Source: an uncultured Oscillospiraceae bacterium (GTDB taxonomy: Bacteria; Bacillota; Clostridia; Oscillospirales; Oscillospiraceae). Taken from it: DNA of 64,000 bases. The notes below the pieces were generated by a model that saw nothing but the letters and a program-made list of their open reading frames with translations, had not been told where the DNA came from and made no database searches. Location: positions 60,278 to 124,277 of the forward strand of contig CANRMY010000001.1 in the NCBI GenBank assembly GCA_947631845.1, read 5' to 3'. Below are positions 6,950 to 13,776 of the stretch, piece by piece; position 1 is the stretch's first letter, and each line of letters opens with the position of its first letter. The position numbers were made by a program, and so were the translations under genes.

Positions 6950-8491
6950 ATGCTTCGTTACGCCATCGACGGCTCTGTGAAGCCGGAGCGGCACTCAAGC
7001 TACGATGTGGTCATTGTGGGGGCCGGGATCGCGGGGCTGTACTGCGCCCTGAACCTCTCCCCTTCCCTCAAATGCTGTGTCTTTGCCAAGGAGACCATCG
7101 ATATCTCCAACTCCTGGCTGGCCCAGGGCGGCATCGCCGTGGTAACGGCGCCGGACGACGACCCGGAGCTCCATTTCAAGGACACCATCGTGGCGGGCGC
7201 GGGCCTCTGCGACGAGGCGGCGGTACACGTCCTGGTGGACGAGGGACCCCGGGATATCGCAGCGCTTATCAAAATGAACGTGCCCTTTGACCTCAATGAG
7301 TATGGCGAGCTGGACAGGACGCGTGAGGGCGGACACCACAAAAACCGTATCCTCCACGCCGGCGGCGACGCCACCGGGCGGGAGACCGTCAAGACATTGG
7401 CCTACATCGCCTCCCAGCGGGACAACATCATCTTCCGGGACAACACCTTCTTTGTGGATATCCTCACCGATGAAAAGGGCGTGTCCGGCCTCATCGTCAA
7501 GGACGACGACGGCAAGTACGAGACGGTGGCCACCCGGCATCTGGTGCTCTGCACCGGCGGCATCGGTCAGGTCTTTGAGTCCAGCACCAACCCCGCCGTC
7601 GCCACGGGCGACGGGCTGGCGGCGGCCATCCGGGCCGGCGCGGAGCTGCGCGGCATGGAATTCATTCAGTTCCATCCCACGGGTCTCTGGTCCCCCAACC
7701 GGGAAAACCGCGCCTTCCTGATCTCCGAATCCGTGCGCGGCGAGGGCGGACTTCTGAAAAATGCCGAGGGCGTGCGCTTCATGGTGGGCAAGCACGAGCT
7801 GGCGGAGCTGGCTCCCCGGGATATCGTGGCCAGGGGGATCTACAACGAGATGAAGCGGACTGGCGAGGATCACGTCTACATTGACATCACCTCTCAGCCC
7901 GAGGAGGAGCTGAGCCGCCGCTTCCCCACCATCTACAACGAGTGTCTGCGCCGGGGCATCAACATTTCGAAGGATTGGATCCCCGTCTGCCCCGTCCACC
8001 ACTACATGATGGGCGGCGTCAAGACGGATCTGTACGCCCGCACCGCCGTCCACGGCCTCTACGCCTGCGGCGAGACGGCCTCCACCGGCGTCCATGGGGC
8101 CAACCGGCTGGCCTCCAACTCCATGCTGGAGTGCCTTGTTTTCGGACGGCGCGCGGCGGAGGATATCAACGCCACCTTCTCCCCCGCCCTGTCCACCTCC
8201 GAGGAGCTTCAACCGTCCCTGACGGTCAGGCCGGCGCTGGAACTTGATTTCAAGGCCCTGCGGGCGCGGATGCAGAAGATCATGAGCACCTATTGCTTTG
8301 TGATCCGCACCAGGGAGGGGCTGGAGACGGCGCTTCATGAAATGAGCGGGATCTTAGATCTGCTGTCCGCTGGCTTCAACAGCGACAAGGCCTATGACGA
8401 GGATCTGAGCCTCGCCATTATCTCCAAGGCCATCATCAAATCCGCTCTGGCGCGTCGTGAGAGCATCGGAGCGCACTACAGGGAAAGCTGA
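6950..8491 (+). CDS. nadB: L-aspartate oxidase NadB
   Basis: FAD enzyme that oxidises L-aspartate to iminoaspartate, the first step of de novo NAD synthesis; 513 residues. It has the dinucleotide fold VIVGAGIAGLYCALNL near the N-terminus and the SWLAQGGIAVV block. Active-site stretches include EFIQFHPTGL and PVHHYMMGGVKTD, followed by the GANRLASNSMLECLVFGRRA C-terminal FAD segment. Start ATG 6950 is preferred over the in-frame TTG at 6944 because AGAAGG lies 7 nt before the ATG. nadC follows after 12 bp. The quinolinate synthase gene nadA, the usual partner, is not in this window. Confidence 0.96.
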   Translation: MLRYAIDGSVKPERHSSYDVVIVGAGIAGLYCALNLSPSLKCCVFAKETIDISNSWLAQGGIAVVTAPDDDPELHFKDTIVAGAGLCDEAAVHVLVDEGPRDIAALIKMNVPFDLNEYGELDRTREGGHHKNRILHAGGDATGRETVKTLAYIASQRDNIIFRDNTFFVDILTDEKGVSGLIVKDDDGKYETVATRHLVLCTGGIGQVFESSTNPAVATGDGLAAAIRAGAELRGMEFIQFHPTGLWSPNRENRAFLISESVRGEGGLLKNAEGVRFMVGKHELAELAPRDIVARGIYNEMKRTGEDHVYIDITSQPEEELSRRFPTIYNECLRRGINISKDWIPVCPVHHYMMGGVKTDLYARTAVHGLYACGETASTGVHGANRLASNSMLECLVFGRRAAEDINATFSPALSTSEELQPSLTVRPALELDFKALRARMQKIMSTYCFVIRTREGLETALHEMSGILDLLSAGFNSDKAYDEDLSLAIISKAIIKSALARRESIGAHYRES

Positions 8492-8503
8492 TGGGAGGAA
8501 GCT

Positions 8504-9337
8504 ATGAATACGATTGGACTTGACAAATTGATCCTGGACGCCCTCAGCGAGGATCTGGGCACCGGGGATATCACCACCGAGAGCTGCATCCCAGCGGATG
8601 CTGTCTCCACGGGCTTTTTCCGCGCCAAGATGGACGGCGTATTTTGCGGAATGGCCGTCCTGGAGCGGGTGTTTCGGCTGGTAGACGAAAAGGTCGCTGT
8701 CACGCCCCTGGTTTCCGACGGCGACCGGGTGAAAAAGGGCGAGAACATTGCCAAAATTACCGGCCCCTCCCGGAGTGTCCTGTGCGGCGAACGGGTAGCG
8801 CTGAACCTGGTCCAGCACATGTCCGGCATCGCCACGGCCACCCGCAAGGCGGTGGAGGCCGTGGAGGGCACCGGCGCCGTCATCGTGGACACCCGGAAGA
8901 TGACGCCGGGACTGCGCGTCCTGGAGAAATACGCCGTCAAGGCCGGCGGCGGCCGAAATCACCGCTTCAATCTGGCCGACGGCATCCTCATCAAGGACAA
9001 CCACATCGTCGCCGCCGGCGGCATCGCCCAGGCCATCGAGGCCGTGCGCCGCACCGCCCCGCACACCCTGAAAATCGAGATCGAGTGCGAGACCGCGGAT
9101 CAGGTGCGGCAGGCTCTGGACGCCGGCGCGGACATCATCATGCTGGACAACATGTCCGTGGAGGACATGCGCGCCTGCGTCAAGCTCATTGACCGACGGG
9201 CCGTCACCGAGGCCAGCGGCAATATGGGCGAGCGGGATCTGCGGGAGGTGGCGGAGACCGGCGTAGACATCATCTCCATCGGCGCTTTGACCCATTCGGT
9301 GGCGGCGCTGGATATCAGCCTGAAATTTTCGGAGTGA
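8504..9337 (+). CDS. nadC: Nicotinate-nucleotide pyrophosphorylase (carboxylating) NadC
   Basis: Quinolinate phosphoribosyltransferase, 277 residues, which converts quinolinate and PRPP to nicotinate mononucleotide, CO2 and PPi. Family segments seen are EDLGTGDITTE near the start, LNLVQHMSGIATAT, DTRKMTPGLRVLEKYAVK with the substrate-binding Arg and Lys residues, and GGGRNHRFNLADGILIKDNH. It is in an operon with nadB (12 bp gap, SD GGGAGGAAG) and closed by the terminator at 9435. Confidence 0.97.
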   Translation: MNTIGLDKLILDALSEDLGTGDITTESCIPADAVSTGFFRAKMDGVFCGMAVLERVFRLVDEKVAVTPLVSDGDRVKKGENIAKITGPSRSVLCGERVALNLVQHMSGIATATRKAVEAVEGTGAVIVDTRKMTPGLRVLEKYAVKAGGGRNHRFNLADGILIKDNHIVAAGGIAQAIEAVRRTAPHTLKIEIECETADQVRQALDAGADIIMLDNMSVEDMRACVKLIDRRAVTEASGNMGERDLREVAETGVDIISIGALTHSVAALDISLKFSE

Positions 9338-9434
9338 CAGAACTGCTTTTCCAGCTCATGCGTATTATACCATATCTAAAGTATCTTGTCAATAGTAAAA
9401 CGTAAGAATAATTAAAAATATTTTTGAGCGCACA

Positions 9435-9460
9435 AACCCCCGACTTCTCAGCCGGGGGTT
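9435..9460. terminator. Terminator hairpin between nadC and xerD
   Basis: AACCCCCG (9435-9442) and CGGGGGTT (9453-9460) form a perfect 8 bp stem between convergent genes. T-rich sequence lies on both sides, so it may work in both directions. Confidence 0.75.
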
Positions 9461-9484
9461 CCGTTTATATTTAATTAATATGGG

Positions 9485-10375
9485 TCACGCCCTGGGGTGG
9501 GCCTTGTTGTATACGTCCTTCAGCTGTTTTTTCACCAGCTGGGCGTAGACCTGAGTGGAGGAGATATCCGCGTGGCCCAGCATCTCCTGGATGGAGCGCA
9601 GATCGGCGCCGTTCTCCAAAAGGTGCGCGGCGAAGGAATGCCGGAGGGTGTGGGGCGTGATGTCCTTCTGGATCCCGGCTGTCTCCTGGTAGTGCTTCAA
9701 AACCTTCCAGAAGCCCTGGCGGGTCATGCGCTCGCCGTTGACGTTGACGAAAAGCGCCTGCTCCGTGGGCGAGGCCACCATCTGGGGACGGACAAGATTG
9801 ATATAGTCGCTGACCGCTTTGATGGCGGCGGAGTACATAGGGATGAAGCGCTCCTTGTCATGGGTGGTACACTTGATGATGCCGGCGGACAGCTTCACAT
9901 CGTCGATGTTGAGGCTTATGAGCTCGCTGACGCGGATGCCGGTGGCATACAAAAGCTCCAGCATGGCGCGGTCACGGTAGCCCTTCATGTCGGTACATTT
10001 GGGCTGGTCAAGCAGAAGCTCCACCTCGGCGCTGGTGAGGATCTGGGGGAGCTTCTTCTCCGCGCGCTCCACAGGGATATCAAACACGGGGTTCTGCTCC
10101 ACGATGTTCCGGGACAGGAGGTAGTTATAAAAGCATTTGAGAGAGGCGAGATTCCTGGCGATGGTGGAGGAGGATTTCCCCGCGCCCCGCAGCCAGGCGA
10201 TATAGCCGCTGACCGTCTCCTGGGTCACGGCGGTGACGTCGGTTCGGAGGTAACGCGTGAGATAATCGGAAAACTGGTTGATATCCCGGACATAAGAAAG
10301 ATATGTATTGTTTGACACCTGCTTCACATCAGAAAGGTATCGCTCAAAGCTCTCTATATAATTATCTTTGGGCAC
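9485..10375 (-). CDS. xerD: Site-specific tyrosine recombinase XerD
   Basis: Chromosome-dimer resolvase of 296 residues. The N-terminal core-binding domain (YLSYVRDINQFSDYL) is followed by the catalytic domain with Arg in ATGIRVSELISLN, the Lys-containing beta-hairpin (THDKERFIP), HTLRHSFAAHLLENGADL, and the C-terminal LGHADISSTQVYAQL with the nucleophilic Tyr. It starts at GTG 10375 with GGAAGG 7 nt upstream. spoIIM lies 24 bp upstream, the same neighbourhood as spoIIM-ripX(xerD) in Bacillus subtilis, which supports the XerD call. Confidence 0.93.
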   Translation of the reverse strand: MPKDNYIESFERYLSDVKQVSNNTYLSYVRDINQFSDYLTRYLRTDVTAVTQETVSGYIAWLRGAGKSSSTIARNLASLKCFYNYLLSRNIVEQNPVFDIPVERAEKKLPQILTSAEVELLLDQPKCTDMKGYRDRAMLELLYATGIRVSELISLNIDDVKLSAGIIKCTTHDKERFIPMYSAAIKAVSDYINLVRPQMVASPTEQALFVNVNGERMTRQGFWKVLKHYQETAGIQKDITPHTLRHSFAAHLLENGADLRSIQEMLGHADISSTQVYAQLVKKQLKDVYNKAHPRA

Positions 10376-10399
10376 ATGGCCACCTTCCTTCGTATGAAG

Positions 10400-11023
10400 T
10401 CATGAAGCGACGGGGAGCGGAAAGATACCGGCCTCCATAAGGGCGCTCTCCCCCGCCGAGATCAGCAGCAGCAGGATCGCCGCCAGGAAAAAGCGCATGA
10501 ACAGATCGGCGGTGTACGCGCCCGGCCCCGCGGGCGGCTGGCGAAAAAGCCCCACCCGGATAAGCTCGCCGGAGGCGCACATGGCGTCCACCGAAACAAG
10601 GAATAAAATCGGAACGGACAGCAGGGCCGTAAACCCCACCAGCACCATCCCCGCCGCGATCCCCTGGGACGCGTAAAGCCTCACAAGAGCCGCCAGCGTG
10701 AAGGAGAGCGTAAACCCCCGGACAGCCGCCACCGCCGGGATCAGCACCACGCCCAGCATGGTAAAGCTCAGCAGGATCGTCAGCAGATGATACCAGGCTA
10801 CGCTCATGAAGACGGAGAGAAATCTGCCGTCGCCGTCGCCGGATAAGAGCGTCTGCCCATATCCGGAGAAAAATTCCGAGGCCGGATCCCCTTCCGTTAT
10901 GCCGCCGGAGAGCAGGACGCCCAACAGGACACCCAGCAGGAAGCCCGCCGCGCACAACGCAAAAGCGGAAAGGCCCAGACGAGGTACGCGTGTAAAGCCC
11001 GGAGAAAGCTTTCTTTTGTTCAT
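10400..11023 (-). CDS. spoIIM: Stage II sporulation protein M (SpoIIM) family
   Basis: Polytopic membrane protein of 207 residues with about five helices and the family pattern FTMLGVVLIPAVAAVRGFTL (around residues 90-110). SpoIIM, with SpoIID and SpoIIP, remodels septal peptidoglycan during engulfment in the mother cell. ATG 11023 is preferred over TTG 11029 because GGGTGA lies 7 nt upstream of the ATG. It is probably cotranscribed with xerD. In Bacillus spoIIM is SigE-dependent; here a sigma-A-like promoter is visible instead (11101-11129). Confidence 0.88.
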   Translation of the reverse strand: MNKRKLSPGFTRVPRLGLSAFALCAAGFLLGVLLGVLLSGGITEGDPASEFFSGYGQTLLSGDGDGRFLSVFMSVAWYHLLTILLSFTMLGVVLIPAVAAVRGFTLSFTLAALVRLYASQGIAAGMVLVGFTALLSVPILFLVSVDAMCASGELIRVGLFRQPPAGPGAYTADLFMRFFLAAILLLLISAGESALMEAGIFPLPVAS

Positions 11024-11100
11024 ACTCAAATCACCCGCACAAGACTATGCGGGATTGGGCGGGAACATACCAAAAGTTTGTCCCCAACGGCGGCTCTTAT

Positions 11101-11129
11101 ATAATAACGCAACTGGAATAAATAATCAA
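11101..11129 (-). promoter_or_regulatory. Promoter of spoIIM-xerD
   Basis: Minus-strand TTGATT (11129-11124), a 17 bp spacer and TATTAT (11106-11101), 78 bp upstream of the spoIIM start. Confidence 0.5.
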
Positions 11130-11164
11130 TAGAAAATCGAAATTTTGTTAATTATGCACATAAA

Positions 11165-11304
11165 TTATGTTAACATTATTATGTTAACTATGTGTACCGC
11201 GGCGCTCAGAAGTCACCGGGAAGGCGCGCAACGTCGCTATATTTTGCAGTTCCGTTCCGTTATCGGCACAATATATAGGTAATCACATTGAAATTATGTT
11301 AACG
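11165..11304. repeat. Three XerD-arm/dif-like boxes upstream of spoIIM-xerD
   Basis: TTATGTTAAC occurs three times on the plus strand: 11165-11174, 11179-11188 and 11294-11303. The second extends to TTATGTTAACT, a full match to the remembered Firmicutes dif XerD arm (TTATGTWAACT). The first is preceded at 1 bp distance by TATGCACATAA, which matches 8 of 11 bases of the E. coli dif XerC arm, but a working dif needs a 6 bp spacer. The first two also form a GTTAACAT/ATGTTAAC dyad. Apart from these boxes and the spoIIM promoter I see nothing else in the 332 bp gap 11024-11355. Confidence 0.55.
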
Positions 11305-11355
11305 TTGGCGTTTGATTACAGATTGTATTCACGTGGGCCGTCAATTTGCCGGTTA

Positions 11356-11760
11356 TTACCTGCGCCTGCGGCGGCGATGTACAGTTATTGCGCCCGAGGC
11401 CAGCCCGCCACACAAGATGCTGAGGAAAACGGCGATATCGGCTCCGTCCATAGTTGTGCTCGTTTCCGATAAAAGCATTACGATCAACCTAACCAAAATG
11501 ACAAGGGCGGACGTGGCGATCCCCGAGAGCAGGGCGGCCCCGTGGTTTTTCAGCCGCGCCGCCAGAGCGCCTACCGCCGCCGCCACAAACGCGGAGATCA
11601 CCACGATCGTCCGCTCCGCCCCTTCCCCTACCCTGCCGGCGGCCACAAAAAGCGCCATAAACATGGTGATGGCCGTCGAGAGCGCCACGCACACCGCCGC
11701 GCCCAAAAGAGCGCCGGTCAGTATCCTTTTCATTTCGTTTTTTCCGTCAAGCTTTGCCAT
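11356..11760 (-). CDS. YrzE/TIGR04086-type small membrane protein
   Basis: 134-residue protein with four predicted transmembrane helices (for example LTGALLGAAVCVALSTAITM, TIVVISAFVAAAVGALAA, ALVILVRLIVMLL, DIAVFLSILCGGLASGAI) and an Arg-rich C-terminus. It resembles the TIGR04086/YrzE family; this gene next to yajC and tgt reproduces the B. subtilis order tgt-yrbF-yrzE. The function is unknown. The ATG at 11760 sits right after a U-tract whose hairpin includes the SD GGGAGG, so its translation may depend on that structure. Confidence 0.8.
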   Translation of the reverse strand: MAKLDGKNEMKRILTGALLGAAVCVALSTAITMFMALFVAAGRVGEGAERTIVVISAFVAAAVGALAARLKNHGAALLSGIATSALVILVRLIVMLLSETSTTMDGADIAVFLSILCGGLASGAITVHRRRRRR

Positions 11761-11809
11761 AAAAAAACCTCCCTGAGAACAAGCCTTGATAAGACTTATT
11801 CCCGGGAGG
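11761..11809 (-). terminator. Terminator hairpin that contains the SD of the yrzE-like gene
   Basis: Read on the minus strand, CCTCCC (11809-11804) pairs with GGGAGG (11773-11768). An inner 7 bp stem joins GAATAAG (11801-11795) to CTTGTTC (1183-11777 region, 11783-11777) with one G-U pair, and T7 follows (11767-11761). The 3' arm is also the ribosome-binding site of the next gene, whose ATG begins at 11760. It looks both like a terminator for yajC and an SD-sequestering hairpin. Confidence 0.7.
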
Positions 11810-11842
11810 GGATAAAAATGCCTGATTCTTCTGTGGGGGCGG

Positions 11843-12286
11843 TTACGCCTTCTGATCCGGCTCCTCGGCGTCCTTGCCGGTGGAGGAGATGCCCCACTTG
11901 GCGATCTTGATGCGTACCCGATCCTCGCCTGTTTCAAAGGTGATAAAGTCGCCGGAGATGTTGACGATCTTGCCCACCATGCCGCCGATGGTGGTGATGT
12001 TGTCGCCCACCGCCAGGGAGTTGCGCATCTCCTCGGTCTTCTTCTTGCGCTTCTTTTCGGGGCGGATCATGAAGAAGTAGAAGACGAGGATGATGACCAC
12101 CAGGTAGATGACCATGGTACCGATGCCAAAGCCGCCCATACCGGCGGCGGCATCCGTACCGTCGCCCGTGGTGCCGGTTCCGTCCCCGGCCGCGGGCATA
12201 CAGCCGGCAAGCGTGAGAAGGAAAAGCGCCGCGCACATGACGACGACGGTAACGCGCTTAATAAGCTTTTTGCTGTTTGAAGACAT
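11843..12286 (-). CDS. yajC: Preprotein translocase subunit YajC with lipobox
   Basis: Accessory subunit of the Sec translocase (SecDF-YajC), 147 residues. The YajC domain is clear: a helix MVIYLVVIILVFYFFMIRP, a basic KKRKKK patch and VGDNITTIGGMVGKIVNI. Unusually, an extra N-terminal segment precedes it, with a signal-like helix and lipobox LAGC (Cys29), then a Gly/Thr/Asp-rich linker to the canonical helix. If lipidated, the protein would be tethered outside before crossing the membrane, consistent with an N-out topology. The start at 12286 has SD GGAGGTC. Confidence 0.9.
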   Translation of the reverse strand: MSSNSKKLIKRVTVVVMCAALFLLTLAGCMPAAGDGTGTTGDGTDAAAGMGGFGIGTMVIYLVVIILVFYFFMIRPEKKRKKKTEEMRNSLAVGDNITTIGGMVGKIVNISGDFITFETGEDRVRIKIAKWGISSTGKDAEEPDQKA

Positions 12287-12320
12287 AGTTGACCTCCGTT
12301 TTCTTATGAGAAGTAATTCT

Positions 12321-12355
12321 ATTATACCATACCCGCCGCGCGGGGATGGTATAAT
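12321..12355. repeat. Large hairpin 1 between tgt and yajC
   Basis: ATTATACCAT (12321-12330) and ATGGTATAAT (12346-12355) are perfect inverted arms. Inside them CCCGC (12332-12336) pairs with GCGGG (12340-12344), giving a 15 bp stem with one mismatch. Each arm also reads GGTATAAT outward, so it contains -10-like elements on both strands. Confidence 0.75.
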
Positions 12356-12362
12356 GTGCCAT

Positions 12363-12398
12363 GTTTTTCGGTTCCCGGCGTCAGCCGGGGAGAAAAAC
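12363..12398. repeat. Hairpin 2 between tgt and yajC
   Basis: GTTTTTC (12363-12369) pairs with GAAAAAC (12392-12398), and CCCGGC (12374-12379) with GCCGGG (12384-12389), separated by an unpaired internal loop. It may act as a terminator for tgt on the minus strand, but there is no clean U-tract. Confidence 0.6.
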
Positions 12399-12412
12399 GG
12401 CTTAAAATCGGA

Positions 12413-12440
12413 TATAATATCCGCCTCTGCGGATATTATA
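12413..12440. repeat. Hairpin 3 between tgt and yajC (perfect 12 bp stem)
   Basis: TATAATATCCGC (12413-12424) and GCGGATATTATA (12429-12440) are a perfect 12 bp inverted repeat with a CTCT loop. It lies 43 bp past the tgt stop. Confidence 0.75.
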
Positions 12441-12482
12441 GCGTGCCTTTGCCGTAAATGCAAGAATTATTTGGCATGACCG

Positions 12483-13613
12483 TCATTTTCTTGTGCCAAG
12501 GATCTGGGAATAGCGGTTTCGGAACGCCTCAAAGCATCCGTCGTCCAGGCTTTGGCGGATCCTTTCGGCCAGCTTGTTGTAAAAATAGAGGTTATGGGCC
12601 ACGGCCAGCCGGAGGCCCAGGATCTCCCCGGCGGCAAAGAGGTGGCGGAGATAGCTTTTGGAATACACCCGGCACACCGGGCAGTCACACGCCGGGTCGA
12701 TGGGAGTATCGTCCCGGGCGTATTTTTCGTTTTTGATGTTGATGATCCCGTCCCAGGTGAACAGGTGCCCGTGCCGGCCGTTGCGCGCGGGCATGACGCA
12801 GTCGAAGAAATCAATGCCCCGGTACACGCCCTCGATGATGTTGGACGGCGTGCCCACGCCCATCAGATAGCGCGGCTTGTCCTTGGGCATATGCTCCTCC
12901 ACCGCGTCTATGGTGTCGTACATCTCCTGGGTCGTCTCCCCCACTGCCAGGCCGCCGATGGCGTAGCCGGGCAGGTCCAGCTCGGCGATGGCATCCATGT
13001 TGTCACAGCGGATATCCTTATAGGTGGCGCCCTGGTTGATGCCGAAAAGCATCTGGCCGCGATTGACGGTGTCCTCCAACGCGTTCAGCCGGTCAAGCTC
13101 CGCCTTGCACCGCGCAAGCCAGCGGCAGGTCCGCTCCGCGGAGGCTTTGACGTAGTCGTAGGGCGCGGGCAGGCCGATGCACTCGTCCAGGGCCATGGCG
13201 ATATCGGAGCCTAAGTTGGACTGGATGCGGATGGAGTCCTCCGGGGCCATAAAGACGCGCCGTCCGTCGATGTGGGAATTGAAGGCGGCGCCCTCCTCGG
13301 TGATCTTCCGCAGCTTCGCCAGTGAAAATATCTGGAAACCACCGGAATCGGTGAGTATGGGGCCCCGCCAGTTCATAAACTTATGGAGTCCCCCCATCTC
13401 CCGGATCAGCCCGTCCCCGGGGCGCAGATGCAGATGGTAGGTGTTGGACAGCTCGATCTGACAGCCCAGCTCCACAAGATCCCGGGCGGACAGGCCGCCC
13501 TTGATGGCCCCCTGGGTGCCAACGTTCATAAAAACGGGCGTCTGGACAGCGCCGTGGGGCGTGTGGAAAACGCCGCGCCGGGCACGTCCTTCGGTTTTCA
13601 GCAGTTCAAACAT
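12483..13613 (-). CDS. tgt: tRNA-guanine transglycosylase Tgt
   Basis: Exchanges the wobble guanine-34 of GUN-anticodon tRNAs for the queuosine precursor preQ1; 376 residues, normal length. The catalytic blocks are SGGFQIFSLAKL (nucleophile region and substrate pocket), GGLAVGE, MGVGTP and FDCVMPARNGRHG with the catalytic Asp. The zinc site CDCPVCRVYSKSYLRH lies near the C-terminus. The ATG has SD GGAGG 6 nt upstream. Position before yajC matches a widespread bacterial arrangement. Confidence 0.97.
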   Translation of the reverse strand: MFELLKTEGRARRGVFHTPHGAVQTPVFMNVGTQGAIKGGLSARDLVELGCQIELSNTYHLHLRPGDGLIREMGGLHKFMNWRGPILTDSGGFQIFSLAKLRKITEEGAAFNSHIDGRRVFMAPEDSIRIQSNLGSDIAMALDECIGLPAPYDYVKASAERTCRWLARCKAELDRLNALEDTVNRGQMLFGINQGATYKDIRCDNMDAIAELDLPGYAIGGLAVGETTQEMYDTIDAVEEHMPKDKPRYLMGVGTPSNIIEGVYRGIDFFDCVMPARNGRHGHLFTWDGIINIKNEKYARDDTPIDPACDCPVCRVYSKSYLRHLFAAGEILGLRLAVAHNLYFYNKLAERIRQSLDDGCFEAFRNRYSQILGTRK

Positions 13614-13651
13614 GAATCTCCTCCGTATGCTCTCCGAATCTTTTTCTCTCG

Positions 13652-13680
13652 ATTATACACTATCCGGCGGCTCTTTTCAA
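13652..13680 (-). promoter_or_regulatory. Sigma-A promoter of tgt
   Basis: Minus-strand TTGAAA (13680-13675), a 17 bp spacer and TATAAT (13657-13652), 38 bp before the tgt start. Confidence 0.8.
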
Positions 13681-13740
13681 TATTGTCTTCCCGCCCGGTG
13701 AAAATTAAACAAAATTCGTCAGAATAACAGAAAATTCTCC

Positions 13741-13769
13741 TTGCAAAAACCGACATTGTTTGTTAAAAT
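13741..13769 (+). promoter_or_regulatory. Promoter immediately upstream of the NAGPA-like gene
   Basis: TTGCAA (13741-13746), 17 bp, TAAAAT (13764-13769). The expected start of transcription (~13776) almost coincides with the ATG at 13777, which would give a leaderless or nearly leaderless mRNA. Confidence 0.5.
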
Positions 13770-13776
13770 AAGGACT

